The notes under the pieces are model-generated. The model did no database searches. It was not told the DNA's origin and saw only the letters and a list, made by a program, of their open reading frames with translations. This document shows positions 8,240 to 17,416 of a stretch of DNA of 64,000 nucleotides, in pieces. The stretch comes from Lachnospiraceae bacterium OM04-12BH (GTDB lineage: Bacteria > Bacillota > Clostridia > Lachnospirales > Lachnospiraceae). The stretch spans positions 161,722-225,721 of the forward strand of contig QULQ01000003.1 of the NCBI GenBank assembly GCA_003490145.1. Reading direction: 5' to 3'. The position numbers were made by a program, and so were the translations under genes. Position 1 is the stretch's first letter. Each line of letters begins with the position of its first letter.

Positions 8240-9466
8240 ATGTATTCTTTATTACTTGCTGTGATTTATCTGGCATTTATCAGTCTAGGACTTCCGGATG
8301 CACTTCTTGGGTCCGGCTGGCCGACAATGTATACACAGCTGCAGGTTCCCTTCTCCTATGCGGGGATCATTTCCATGATCATTTCAGCGGGAACCATCGT
8401 TTCCAGCTTTTTTTCAGACAGACTGACAAGGAAATTCGGAGCAGGACTGGTGACAGCGGTCAGTGTCCTTCTGACAGCAGGAGCCCTGTTTGGGTTCTCG
8501 GTATCAGATTCCTTTTACCTATTATGCATTATGGCGATTCCCTATGGTCTTGGTGCCGGCGCAGTGGATGCGGCACTGAATAACTATGTGGCACTTCATT
8601 ATTCCTCCAGGCATATGAGCTGGCTTCACTGCTTCTGGGGTGTCGGGGCAGCAGTAAGTCCATATATCATGGGCTTCTGCCTTGGAAAAGGGCTTGGCTG
8701 GAGCCGGGGATACTTCAGTGTATCCATGATTCAGATTGTGATCACGGCGATCCTGTTTATCAGCCTGCCGCTCTGGAAATCGCGGACGGATGAAAAAGAG
8801 GGAGGAATAGAGCCGAAGGGTGCAGAAGCAGAGCAGATCCAGACAGATCAGACTAAAACCGCGTCCTCAAAGGCGCTGAGTCTTCGGGAGATCCTGCGGA
8901 TCAAGGGTGCACCGTACATATTGATCACCTTCTTTGCCTATTCTGCCATGGAGACGACCACAGGACTCTGGGCCAGCAGCTATCTGGTGCAGTACCTTCT
9001 GATGGAGCCGGAGAAGGCAGCCAAATTCGCTTCTTTCTTTTATATGGGAATCACAGTAGGAAGATTCCTGTGTGGATTTGTGGCAGACAAGATGGGAGAT
9101 AAAGCACTGATCAGACTGGGAAGCGGTATTGCCGGAGCCGGTATCCTGCTTGTGCTGATTCCGTTTCCGGTGACAACGCCGGCACTCCTTGGACTGGTGA
9201 TCATTGGATTTGGCTGCGCACCGGTTTATCCGGCGATCATCCACTCTACGCCGTTTTATTTTGGCAAGGAGAATTCTCAGGCGCTGATCGGCATTCAGAT
9301 GGCCTGTGCCTATGTCGGAAGTACCTTTATGCCGCCGCTGTTCGGAACACTGGCAGCAAGGATCGGCATCTGGCTGTATCCGGTATTTCTGCTTGTGTTT
9401 GAGGTGTTGATGGTATTGACCTCAGAAAAATTAAACCGGATCCAAAATGGATCCGGCACGGAGTAG
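8240..9466 (+). CDS. MFS transporter, 12 TM
   Basis: This 408-residue major facilitator protein has two six-helix halves. The opening LAFISLGLPDALLGSGWP is typical of fucose-permease-like MFS members. An MFS loop motif is seen as DRLTRKFG, repeated in the second half as ADKMGDK. A polar central loop (about residues 185-215, rich in Glu, Gln and Lys) separates the halves. The substrate is unknown; sugar transport is suggested only by similarity. It is divergent from ohyA and convergent with the DUF6320 gene. A CCGGATCC/GGATCCGG hairpin lies in the last codons. Confidence 0.82.
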   Translation: MYSLLLAVIYLAFISLGLPDALLGSGWPTMYTQLQVPFSYAGIISMIISAGTIVSSFFSDRLTRKFGAGLVTAVSVLLTAGALFGFSVSDSFYLLCIMAIPYGLGAGAVDAALNNYVALHYSSRHMSWLHCFWGVGAAVSPYIMGFCLGKGLGWSRGYFSVSMIQIVITAILFISLPLWKSRTDEKEGGIEPKGAEAEQIQTDQTKTASSKALSLREILRIKGAPYILITFFAYSAMETTTGLWASSYLVQYLLMEPEKAAKFASFFYMGITVGRFLCGFVADKMGDKALIRLGSGIAGAGILLVLIPFPVTTPALLGLVIIGFGCAPVYPAIIHSTPFYFGKENSQALIGIQMACAYVGSTFMPPLFGTLAARIGIWLYPVFLLVFEVLMVLTSEKLNRIQNGSGTE

Positions 9467-9502
9467 ACAGAATAGAAATTGTTTTTGGGAAAGGACTGCA
9501 TA

Positions 9503-10210
9503 TTAAAAATGCAGCCGCCTTCTTACAGCTTCCCGGAGCCGCTGCCTTGACAGGATCGTCAGCAGTGTAATGGAGATCACAGCACACACAGTCAGGACGA
9601 TAGCAGACCATGTAAGCCGCATGGGTTTTGTGAAAAAATGCTCGATCAGAAGCTCAAGCCCCATGCAAAGCAGAGCGGTCTCTACGAAAAAGTAAAGCGT
9701 TGTCGTCAGATAGGATACCCGGAAATGCTTCATCAGGATCGCAAATATTTCACAGAGGATCGTGCATAATCCAACAATGGGAACCGCAAGGGCAAAGAAC
9801 CAGTGCTGATCCATGGTCGTAAAGCTGATCAGATACAGGTAAAAGGCAATACCCGCACCGTCAAGGGCAAGAGATAAGTACATGGGCAGATGCAGCGTGG
9901 TGATCGCCGGAAGCAGCACGATAAAGAGCAGCAGGCAGGCACCGATGATAAAAAGGGACCAGAGGCTGCCGGTAAAAACAAGGAGATTTAATAAAAGGCA
10001 GCTGGCACTGGTTGCTGTCAGGATAATGCCGATCAGAAGGGTAAAATCCCGGCGCTTTACAGTATCCACCTCTCCCCGCTGCTCCGGGAAGGGGGGAACG
10101 GCATCTGCGATCCTCTTAAGTTCATTTGGATTGATGACAGGGGTATTGCACAGGGGGCAATGATCCAGGGAACTGTCCAGCTCCACCCCGCAGTTTACAC
10201 AGTATGACAT
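9503..10210 (-). CDS. Zinc-ribbon DUF6320-type membrane protein
   Basis: This 235-residue protein starts with a zinc ribbon (CVNC at residues 4-7, CPLC at 18-21). About six hydrophobic segments follow, beginning near residue 56, with an Arg-rich C-terminus. I recognise the layout as DUF6320, function unknown. Its gene lies 16 bp downstream of the HHxxxDG acyltransferase gene on the same strand, and an alpha-beta hydrolase is divergent from that pair. This trio recurs in Lachnospiraceae in my recollection, suggesting a shared acyl-transfer or export role (inference). Confidence 0.75.
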   Translation of the reverse strand: MSYCVNCGVELDSSLDHCPLCNTPVINPNELKRIADAVPPFPEQRGEVDTVKRRDFTLLIGIILTATSASCLLLNLLVFTGSLWSLFIIGACLLLFIVLLPAITTLHLPMYLSLALDGAGIAFYLYLISFTTMDQHWFFALAVPIVGLCTILCEIFAILMKHFRVSYLTTTLYFFVETALLCMGLELLIEHFFTKPMRLTWSAIVLTVCAVISITLLTILSRQRLREAVRRRLHF

Positions 10211-10226
10211 GAAAAACTCCTTTCGT

Positions 10227-11564
10227 TTAAAAACGGTTACTTTCTATTTTTACATGGATTCCGTCCTGCACCAGCTTACGGAAAAAGTACCGTTCCACAT
10301 CTGCTTCTACGATACAGCTTGCAAAGTTGATGGTAAGGGTATCCTCGAAGCTGACGATAGCACAGTTGGTTCTGGAGGAAAAGGGCTGTCCCATATAAAT
10401 ATCCATGCGGTCAATATAAGGCTCCATATTTTCAGGAACCCTGATAGCTCCCATGTTGGTCAGTCCGGCAGAGGAGCTTTTGTCCTGGATCCGGGAATAG
10501 AACTGCTTCACCACGTAATCCTTGATAAAAAGCGGTGTGATGCGGATCAGGGGATTGCGCTTGGTATTGGCATTTGTAGTGATATCACCACGCAGGAACT
10601 TTTCGTTAATATAATAGCGCATATAGTGATGCACCTGACTGACGATCTCGTCAAAGCTGTACTCTCCAAGCCTTGGATCCACACCGGGATAGATCATGGT
10701 AATAAAGTTGCGCAGGGTCTTTGACGGAAAGAAGCGGCGCAGGTTTACCGGCATGGCGATCTTTACCGGCTTTAAGTGAAGCGGGTGGTCATCCTTCTGC
10801 TTCTGAAGCAGGGCATAAAGGAGTACAGCGTTCAGGTATTCTGTCAGGGATGCCTGATAGCTTTTGGCAACCTTCATGACTTCAGAAACGGACATGATGC
10901 CGTCAATGACATGGAAGGTATAAAAAGGCTCCTTGGTACCGCGTACACGGTAGGCCTTTGCACCGGTGCGCTTCGGGCAGAGCTTTGAATTGGCATAGCG
11001 CATATAGGCATCCTCGAACTCTTCGGCAGGCGGCGTTTCGTGGATATCCTTTACGAAGTAACCGCAGTCGATCTGGTGCCCGAGAAGCCGCAGATATTCG
11101 GCTGTGATGGTCTGCAGCACATACATGCCGCCGCTTCCATCGCCGAGACTGTGATGAGCCTCCAGTGAGATCCGGCAGTTATAATAGTAGATACGGATCA
11201 GATACCGGTTCCCGGCCTTGAAGGGCATGGGCATACAGAAATTCCGGATGTCCTCCCGGACAAAGGGACCTGGCCGCTTATTTGGCTCTAAGTAACGCCA
11301 GAAAAGACCTTTGCGGATGGCGGTCTTATAGGTAGGAAAGCGGACAAGGCTGGCATCCACAGCCTGCTGCAGGATATCCGGACGTATGGGCTCCTTCAGT
11401 ACGACAGAAAGCCGGTAGACCGAAGAAAAGTCCCTGCGCTGCAGGGTCGGGTAGACGATAGCAGAAAGATCCAGCCGGTACCAGATCTTTTTGGCGGCAC
11501 CTGCGGTATGCTTTCTTTCCTGTGATGGAGCTGTATGTGAAGCTGTAGTAGTTTCTTTGTTCAA
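10227..11564 (-). CDS. HHxxxDG acyltransferase (alcohol acetyltransferase-like)
   Basis: This 445-residue protein has a chloramphenicol acetyltransferase / condensation-type fold. The catalytic HHxxxDG is visible as HHSLGDG at residues 137-143. The C-terminal half has the NLRRFFPSKTLRNF and GLTNMGAIRVP stretches expected of the DFGWG-side half of this fold. The likely reaction is transfer of an acyl group from CoA or a carrier to an alcohol or amine; donor and acceptor are unknown. The ATG overlaps no neighbour. It is probably translated with the DUF6320 gene, and the predicted alpha-beta esterase across the divergent gap could act on the same ester class. Confidence 0.75.
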   Translation of the reverse strand: MNKETTTASHTAPSQERKHTAGAAKKIWYRLDLSAIVYPTLQRRDFSSVYRLSVVLKEPIRPDILQQAVDASLVRFPTYKTAIRKGLFWRYLEPNKRPGPFVREDIRNFCMPMPFKAGNRYLIRIYYYNCRISLEAHHSLGDGSGGMYVLQTITAEYLRLLGHQIDCGYFVKDIHETPPAEEFEDAYMRYANSKLCPKRTGAKAYRVRGTKEPFYTFHVIDGIMSVSEVMKVAKSYQASLTEYLNAVLLYALLQKQKDDHPLHLKPVKIAMPVNLRRFFPSKTLRNFITMIYPGVDPRLGEYSFDEIVSQVHHYMRYYINEKFLRGDITTNANTKRNPLIRITPLFIKDYVVKQFYSRIQDKSSSAGLTNMGAIRVPENMEPYIDRMDIYMGQPFSSRTNCAIVSFEDTLTINFASCIVEADVERYFFRKLVQDGIHVKIESNRF

Positions 11565-11636
11565 AGGTATAGACTCCTGACTATTTTCATATTATGCTAA
11601 TTCTACCACAAAAGCTTAAAAGAAGGAGAATAATTT

Positions 11637-12563
11637 ATGGCAGCAGGAGAAAAAAGAAAAAATATCAGATTATCTGAAGAAAATGTGAATTTCCGGATGA
11701 TGAATCTGATCCGGAAGGTACATGGTATGATAGATGATCCTGATATAGAGAAGCACAGACATTCCCAGAACCAGGTGGGAGCACTTCTTGGCAATCAGAA
11801 GGATGTGCTGATCACACCGGTAAAGATAAAGGACATGGAAGCCGAGTGGGTATGTGCCAACCGCGTCCATATGAAAAAGTACGTGATCCTGTACTGCCAT
11901 GGCGGCGGATATTCAACTGGCAGCAGGATCTATGCGAGGACACTGACAGACAAGCTCGCACAGTCTACCTCCATGGATGTGCTCTGCTTTGATTACCGGC
12001 TTTCTCCGGAAAATCCCTATCCGGCAGCTCTTGAGGATGCCCTGAAGGTATGGGATTACCTGATGCTGTATGGTTATGGGGCAAGAGATGTGATCATTGC
12101 AGGTGATTCAGCAGGCGGCAATCTGGCACTTTCCCTGACACTGAAGCTGAAGGAGGAAGGAAGACTCCTGCCAAGAGGACTGGTATTGCTTTCACCCTGG
12201 ACAGACCTGACTTCCTCAGGTAAGAGCCATGAAAGCAGGAAGGAAGTAGATCCAGTACTGGATGAGGATTATTTAAACAGAATGATCCAGAATTATGCAC
12301 CAGGCATGGAGCTGACAGATCCGCTGATCTCTCCGTTATTTGGAAATTTTGAAGGCTTTCCGCCTACGTACATCCAGGCAGGGGATAATGAGATCCTGCT
12401 CAGTGATTCTGTGTCACTGCATAAGAAGCTGGTTGCAGCAAATGTGTCTGTCAGGATGAATGTGTACAAAAGAATGTGGCACGTTTTCCAGATGTCACCC
12501 TTAAAGGTATCCTATGAGGCCATGGAAAAGTGCGCTGAATTTATTTATGACATCTGCCGTTAA
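11637..12563 (+). CDS. Alpha/beta hydrolase, HSL-type esterase
   Basis: This 308-residue cytosolic esterase belongs to the hormone-sensitive lipase / acetyl-esterase family. The oxyanion motif HGGG lies at 88-91 and the nucleophile Ser158 in GDSAG (156-160). The acid is in the GDNEILLSD region and the histidine in MWHVFQ near residue 285. It hydrolyses short acyl esters in known relatives. A strong AGAAGGAG ribosome site precedes the ATG. It is divergent from the acyltransferase operon. Confidence 0.88.
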   Translation: MAAGEKRKNIRLSEENVNFRMMNLIRKVHGMIDDPDIEKHRHSQNQVGALLGNQKDVLITPVKIKDMEAEWVCANRVHMKKYVILYCHGGGYSTGSRIYARTLTDKLAQSTSMDVLCFDYRLSPENPYPAALEDALKVWDYLMLYGYGARDVIIAGDSAGGNLALSLTLKLKEEGRLLPRGLVLLSPWTDLTSSGKSHESRKEVDPVLDEDYLNRMIQNYAPGMELTDPLISPLFGNFEGFPPTYIQAGDNEILLSDSVSLHKKLVAANVSVRMNVYKRMWHVFQMSPLKVSYEAMEKCAEFIYDICR

Positions 12564-12631
12564 AATAAAAAAGGAAATCAGAAGCTTTCGCAGAATAATC
12601 TATAGTAGACACAGGAAATACGAGGAAGCAT

Positions 12632-13636
12632 ATGAACATTCGAGAAAATCTGGAACAGCTGGAACAGGATAATTTAAGTCCCTACGCAGCACACAGCCGG
12701 GATTCCAGGGGACGGCTCCATCCGGAGGAGCAGTGCGATATCCGTCCTGTCTATCAGAGGGACAGGGACAGGATCCTTCATTGCAAGGCGTTCCGGAGAC
12801 TGAAGGATAAAACACAGGTCTTTCTTTCACCGGAAGGTGATCATTACAGAACAAGACTTACCCATACATTGGAAGTATCGCAGAATGCCAGGACGATCGC
12901 CAAGGCTCTTCGGATGAATGAAGATCTGGTGGAGGCGATTGCCCTTGGCCATGATCTTGGACACACTCCCTTCGGACATGCTGGAGAGAGGGCGCTGAAT
13001 GCGGTCTGCCCTTACGGCTTCAAGCACAATGAACAGAGTGTACGGACGGTAGACATTCTGGAAAAGGGCGGACAGGGCTTAAATCTTACCTATGAGGTAC
13101 GGGACGGCATCCTGAACCACCAGACGGCAGGTATGCCCATGACACTAGAAGGACGTATTGTCAGACTGTCCGATAAGATCGCCTATATCCATCATGATAT
13201 GGATGATGCGATCCGTGCCGGGATCCTGACAGAGGCAGATGTGCCGAGGGAGATCGGAGAAGTGATCGGCTTTACCACAGGGGAGAGGCTGGATCATTTT
13301 ATCCACGATATCGTAAGCACCAGCTATGGGAAGGATGATATCATGATGTCACCGCCGGTAGCGGAAGCCATGAAAAAGCTGCGAGCTTTTATGTTTGAAC
13401 GTGTCTATAAGAATAAAGAAGCAAAGAGCGAAGAGGGAAAGGCAGAGATGCTGGTGCAGACCCTTTACAGCTATTATCGTCATCATCTGGAACTCCTGTC
13501 GGAGGATATGATCGGACTGATCAACCGGGGAGAACCGGAAGAAAGAGTAGTGTGCGATTACATAGGAGCCATGACAGACCGTTTTGCCATAGCTAAATAT
13601 GAGGAGATCTATATTCCCAGGTCCTGGCATATCTGA
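12632..13636 (+). CDS. dgt: dGTPase-like deoxynucleoside triphosphohydrolase
   Basis: This 334-residue HD-domain enzyme converts dNTPs, typically dGTP, to deoxynucleoside and tripolyphosphate. Metal-binding residues are seen in RLTHTLEV (His78), the HD pair in ALGHDLGHTPFGH (His107-Asp108) and the late RLSDKIAYIHHDMDD. This is the short, type 2 form of the family. It leads the classic clostridial order dgt-dnaG-rpoD and precedes dnaG by 45 bp, so all are probably one transcript. Confidence 0.92.
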   Translation: MNIRENLEQLEQDNLSPYAAHSRDSRGRLHPEEQCDIRPVYQRDRDRILHCKAFRRLKDKTQVFLSPEGDHYRTRLTHTLEVSQNARTIAKALRMNEDLVEAIALGHDLGHTPFGHAGERALNAVCPYGFKHNEQSVRTVDILEKGGQGLNLTYEVRDGILNHQTAGMPMTLEGRIVRLSDKIAYIHHDMDDAIRAGILTEADVPREIGEVIGFTTGERLDHFIHDIVSTSYGKDDIMMSPPVAEAMKKLRAFMFERVYKNKEAKSEEGKAEMLVQTLYSYYRHHLELLSEDMIGLINRGEPEERVVCDYIGAMTDRFAIAKYEEIYIPRSWHI

Positions 13637-13681
13637 CAGGGACAGGAAGCAGTGTGATCGCAGAGAAGCAGGGATGGTTAC

Positions 13682-15460
13682 ATGTATTATCCGGAAGAAG
13701 TAATCGAAGAAATACGGATGAAAAATGATATAGTGGACGTGGTTTCCGGGTATGTGAAGCTGCAGAAAAAGGGGAGCAGTTATTTTGGACTGTGTCCCTT
13801 TCATAATGAGAAGTCACCTTCCTTTTCCGTGTCCCCAGGCAAGCAGATCTATTACTGCTTTGGCTGCGGGGCAGGAGGAAACGTGATCTCCTTTGTCATG
13901 CAGTATGAAAACTATACCTTTCAGGAGGCTGTGAAATTCCTGGCACAGAAGGCAGGAGTGCAGCTTCCGGAGGCAGAGTACAGCGAGGAGACCAGAAAGA
14001 AGGAGAACAAAAGGGCAAGGCTCCTGCAGGTAAACAAGGAAGCAGCGACCTACTTCTTTCATCAGCTCCGCAGTGAAAACGGCAGGGCAGGCTGGCAGTA
14101 CCTGAAGAAAAGGGAGCTGTCAGATGAAACGATCCGGAAGTTCGGGCTTGGCTTTGCCAATATGACCAGTAATGATCTGGTAAAATTCCTGAAAAGCAAA
14201 GGCTATGAGGATGAGGTGATCCGGGATGCCGGGCTTGCCACCTTTGATGAGAAATTTGGCTTCCATGACAAGTTTTGGAACAGGGTCATGTTTCCTATCC
14301 AGGATATCAACCACAGGGTCATCGGCTTTGGCGGAAGAGTCATGGGGGATGGTAAGCCAAAGTACTTAAATTCACCGGAAACACCAGTGTTTGATAAGAG
14401 CCGGAACCTTTACGGACTGAATATCGCAAGAACGGCACGGAAGAACCAGATCATTCTCTGTGAGGGCTATATGGATGTCATTACCATGCACCAGGCGGGA
14501 TTTTCCCAGGCAGTGGCATCCCTTGGAACGGCATTTACAGAAGGACAGGCTTCCCTGCTGAAGCGCTATACAGACGAGGTGATCCTTTCCTATGACAGTG
14601 ACGGTGCTGGTGTGACAGCAGCACTGCGGGCCATCAGCATCCTGAAGGAAGCCGGGATGGCGGGAAGGGTGCTGAACCTGGAGCCTTATAAGGATCCGGA
14701 TGAATTTATCAAGAACTGCGGTCAGGAGGCCTTTCAGAAGCGGCTGGACGGGGCAGAGAATACCTTTTTCTTTGAGATCAGGATGCTGCAGAAGGATTAT
14801 AACATGCAGGATCCGGAATCCAAGACGAAATTTTACCGGGAGATCGCAAGAAAGCTCTGCGGATTCTCAGAGGAGGTAGAGCGTGAAAATTACATTCAGG
14901 CGGTAGCACAGCGCTATCAGATCAGTGTGGAAAATCTGCGCAGACTGGTGCTTTCCTATGCCATGCAGACAGGCTATGCACAGCCGGTAGAAAGGCCAAA
15001 ATCCGGGATACGGAAGAAGAATACAGCAGAAGAGGGCGTCAGAAGAAGCCAGAGGCTGCTTCTGACGTGGCTCACCGATATGCCCTCCCTTTATCCAAAG
15101 ATAAAGAAATTTATTACACCAGAGGACTTTACCGAGGAGCTTTACCGGAGGGTGGCAGAGAAATTATTTGATCAGCTTGAACAGAATACAATGGATCCTG
15201 CCGGGATCATTGGCATGTTCGAGGAGGAAGAGGAGCAGCGTATGGCTGCCGAGGTGTTCAGCACGAAGCTCACGCAGCTTTCGAACAGACAGGAGAGAGA
15301 AAAAGCCTTCCATGATATTGTTCTTGCAGTGAAGGAAAACAGCTATGAACAGTATCTTGCTGGCTCAGGAAGTGATGTAAATGCGTTAAAGGGTGTGATC
15401 GAGGGCAAAAAAGCACTGGAAGAACTTGACAAAACGCATATTTCCATAGAGGAAAGCTAA
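13682..15460 (+). CDS. dnaG: DNA primase
   Basis: This 592-residue primase makes RNA primers at the replication fork. The CHC2 zinc finger is Cys38, His41, Cys59, Cys62 ([11 protein letters not shown] and [10 protein letters not shown]). The TOPRIM catalytic core follows, with CEGYMDV near residue 263 and SYDSDGAG. The C-terminal helicase-binding region (from about residue 430) is divergent, as usual. It sits in the macromolecular-synthesis group with rpoD 38 bp downstream. Confidence 0.96.
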   Translation: MYYPEEVIEEIRMKNDIVDVVSGYVKLQKKGSSYFGLCPFHNEKSPSFSVSPGKQIYYCFGCGAGGNVISFVMQYENYTFQEAVKFLAQKAGVQLPEAEYSEETRKKENKRARLLQVNKEAATYFFHQLRSENGRAGWQYLKKRELSDETIRKFGLGFANMTSNDLVKFLKSKGYEDEVIRDAGLATFDEKFGFHDKFWNRVMFPIQDINHRVIGFGGRVMGDGKPKYLNSPETPVFDKSRNLYGLNIARTARKNQIILCEGYMDVITMHQAGFSQAVASLGTAFTEGQASLLKRYTDEVILSYDSDGAGVTAALRAISILKEAGMAGRVLNLEPYKDPDEFIKNCGQEAFQKRLDGAENTFFFEIRMLQKDYNMQDPESKTKFYREIARKLCGFSEEVERENYIQAVAQRYQISVENLRRLVLSYAMQTGYAQPVERPKSGIRKKNTAEEGVRRSQRLLLTWLTDMPSLYPKIKKFITPEDFTEELYRRVAEKLFDQLEQNTMDPAGIIGMFEEEEEQRMAAEVFSTKLTQLSNRQEREKAFHDIVLAVKENSYEQYLAGSGSDVNALKGVIEGKKALEELDKTHISIEES

Positions 15461-15498
15461 TACTTTTACTATATTTTCAGGAAGGATGGAAACCCATA

Positions 15499-16611
15499 AT
15501 GGATGAAAACACACAGGCAAAATTTGATGAGAAACTGAAAGGCCTCTTAGCAGTTGCCAAAAAAAAGAAGAATGTTCTGGAGTATCAGGAGATCAATGAT
15601 TATTTCGCAGACATGGCCCTGAATGAGGAGCAGTTTGATAAGATCATGGAAACCCTGGAGCAGAACGGTGTTGATGTACTGCGTATCACAGAGGATGATG
15701 ATGTGGATGATGAAGAGATCATTCTCTCTGATGAGGATGAAGTGGATATGGAGAACCTTGATCTCTCTGTGCCGGATGGTATCAGCATCGAGGATCCTGT
15801 CAGGATGTATCTGAAGGAGATTGGTAAGGTACCGCTTCTTTCAGCCGAGGAGGAGATCGAGCTTGCCAAGAAGATGGAGCAGGGCGACCAGGATGCAAAG
15901 AAACGTCTGGCTGAGGCAAACCTTCGTCTAGTTGTCAGCATTGCCAAGAGATATGTGGGAAGAGGAATGCTGTTCCTTGATCTGATCCAGGAAGGGAACC
16001 TTGGTCTGATCAAGGCTGTTGAAAAATTTGATTACCGGAAGGGATACAAGTTCTCCACCTATGCAACCTGGTGGATCCGTCAGGCTATTACGAGAGCAAT
16101 CGCAGATCAGGCAAGAACGATCCGTATTCCCGTGCATATGGTAGAAACCATAAACAAGCTGATCCGGGTATCCAGACAGCTGCTGCAGGAGCTTGGGAGG
16201 GAACCTACCCCGGAGGAGATCGCAGAGGAGATGAACCTGCCTGTTGAAAGAGTCAGGGAGATCCTGAAGATCTCACAGGAGCCGGTTTCGCTGGAAACAC
16301 CTATCGGTGAAGAAGAGGACTCCCATCTTGGTGACTTTATCCAGGATGATAACGTGCCCGTGCCGGCAGATGCTGCTGCCTTTACCCTGCTGAAGGAGCA
16401 GCTTGTAGAGGTACTCAGCACACTGACAGAAAGAGAGCAGAAGGTCTTACGACTCCGCTTCGGACTGGATGATGGACGTGCAAGAACCCTTGAGGAGGTT
16501 GGCAAGGAGTTCAATGTCACAAGGGAGCGTATCAGACAGATCGAGGCCAAAGCACTAAGAAAGCTCCGCCATCCCAGCAGAAGCCGCAAGCTGAAGGATT
16601 ATCTGGATTAA
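15499..16611 (+). CDS. rpoD: Primary sigma factor RpoD (sigma-A)
   Basis: This 370-residue housekeeping sigma factor has region 1.1 at about residues 1-80 and an acidic linker (DDDVDDEEI). Region 1.2 is [20 protein letters not shown]. Region 2 contains the -10-binding [14 protein letters not shown]. Regions 3 and 4 follow, ending in the helix-turn-helix [20 protein letters not shown] and the terminal [12 protein letters not shown]. It directs vegetative transcription. The GGAAGGATGG ribosome site is upstream, and trmK starts 3 bp after its stop. Confidence 0.97.
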   Translation: MDENTQAKFDEKLKGLLAVAKKKKNVLEYQEINDYFADMALNEEQFDKIMETLEQNGVDVLRITEDDDVDDEEIILSDEDEVDMENLDLSVPDGISIEDPVRMYLKEIGKVPLLSAEEEIELAKKMEQGDQDAKKRLAEANLRLVVSIAKRYVGRGMLFLDLIQEGNLGLIKAVEKFDYRKGYKFSTYATWWIRQAITRAIADQARTIRIPVHMVETINKLIRVSRQLLQELGREPTPEEIAEEMNLPVERVREILKISQEPVSLETPIGEEEDSHLGDFIQDDNVPVPADAAAFTLLKEQLVEVLSTLTEREQKVLRLRFGLDDGRARTLEEVGKEFNVTRERIRQIEAKALRKLRHPSRSRKLKDYLD

Positions 16612-16614
16612 GCC

Positions 16615-17397
16615 ATGAATACTGGAAAAAACGGATTATCCAGGAGGCTGCAGGCGGTTGCTGATTTGGTTTCTCCCGGGAAAAGGGTCTGTGATGTCGG
16701 CTGTGACCATGGCTACGTCTCCATTTATCTGATAGAAAGTGGAAGGGCAGATGCCGTGCTTGCTATGGATGTCAACAGAGGACCTCTGGAAAGAGCCAGG
16801 ATCAATGTGGAGAAGCATGGCCTTACCGGTTACATAACGCTGAGACTGTCAAACGGGCTGGATGCCTACAGGACAGGTGAGGCACAGAGCCTTGTTATTG
16901 CAGGAATGGGCGGCAGACTGATGCAGTCCATTCTGACAAAGGATAAAGAAAAGACAGAGGATTTTGAGGAGCTGATCCTGCAGCCCCAATCGGAGCTTGC
17001 TCTTTTCCGGAAATTCCTGCGCACAGAAGGATATACGATCGTGCAGGAGGAGATGATCCTGGAGGGTGGGAAATTTTACCCCATGATGAAGGCACGAAAA
17101 AAGCCGGTATATGGAATATGCCAGGCAGAAGGATGTGTCAGTGCAGGAGATGGCAGCCAGCAGCAGAGTGGTCTTCCAGATGGCATTACAAAGGAGCTGG
17201 CCGATGCCTTTGGACCCTGCCTGCTTGCCAAGAGAGATCCGGTGCTGTATGAATATATTTTCAGGCAGAAGGAGGATATCCTGAGACTGATCCATGCCAT
17301 GGGAGGACAGGAAGAAAGTGAGCGGTGCAGGAAGCGGAGAGAGGAATTAAAGGCAGAGCTTTCACTGCTTACACAGGCAGAGCGCCTGTATCAATAA
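16615..17397 (+). CDS. trmK: tRNA (adenine22-N1)-methyltransferase
   Basis: This 260-residue SAM-dependent enzyme methylates A22 of tRNA. The SAM motif is DVGCDHGYVSIYL near residue 24, with AMDVNRGPLERA as the acidic second motif and GMGGRLM as the family catalytic block. Its place directly behind rpoD is conserved in Firmicutes. The usual next gene, a Nif3-like protein, is missing and a nucleoside kinase takes its place. Confidence 0.92.
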   Translation: MNTGKNGLSRRLQAVADLVSPGKRVCDVGCDHGYVSIYLIESGRADAVLAMDVNRGPLERARINVEKHGLTGYITLRLSNGLDAYRTGEAQSLVIAGMGGRLMQSILTKDKEKTEDFEELILQPQSELALFRKFLRTEGYTIVQEEMILEGGKFYPMMKARKKPVYGICQAEGCVSAGDGSQQQSGLPDGITKELADAFGPCLLAKRDPVLYEYIFRQKEDILRLIHAMGGQEESERCRKRREELKAELSLLTQAERLYQ

Positions 17398-17416
17398 AAA
17401 GGGAGGATTCTTTGAG

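Noticed and set aside
9436..9456. CCGGATCC/GGATCCGG hairpin at the MFS gene end
   Set aside because: It lies inside the last codons and no T tract follows, so it is not called a terminator.
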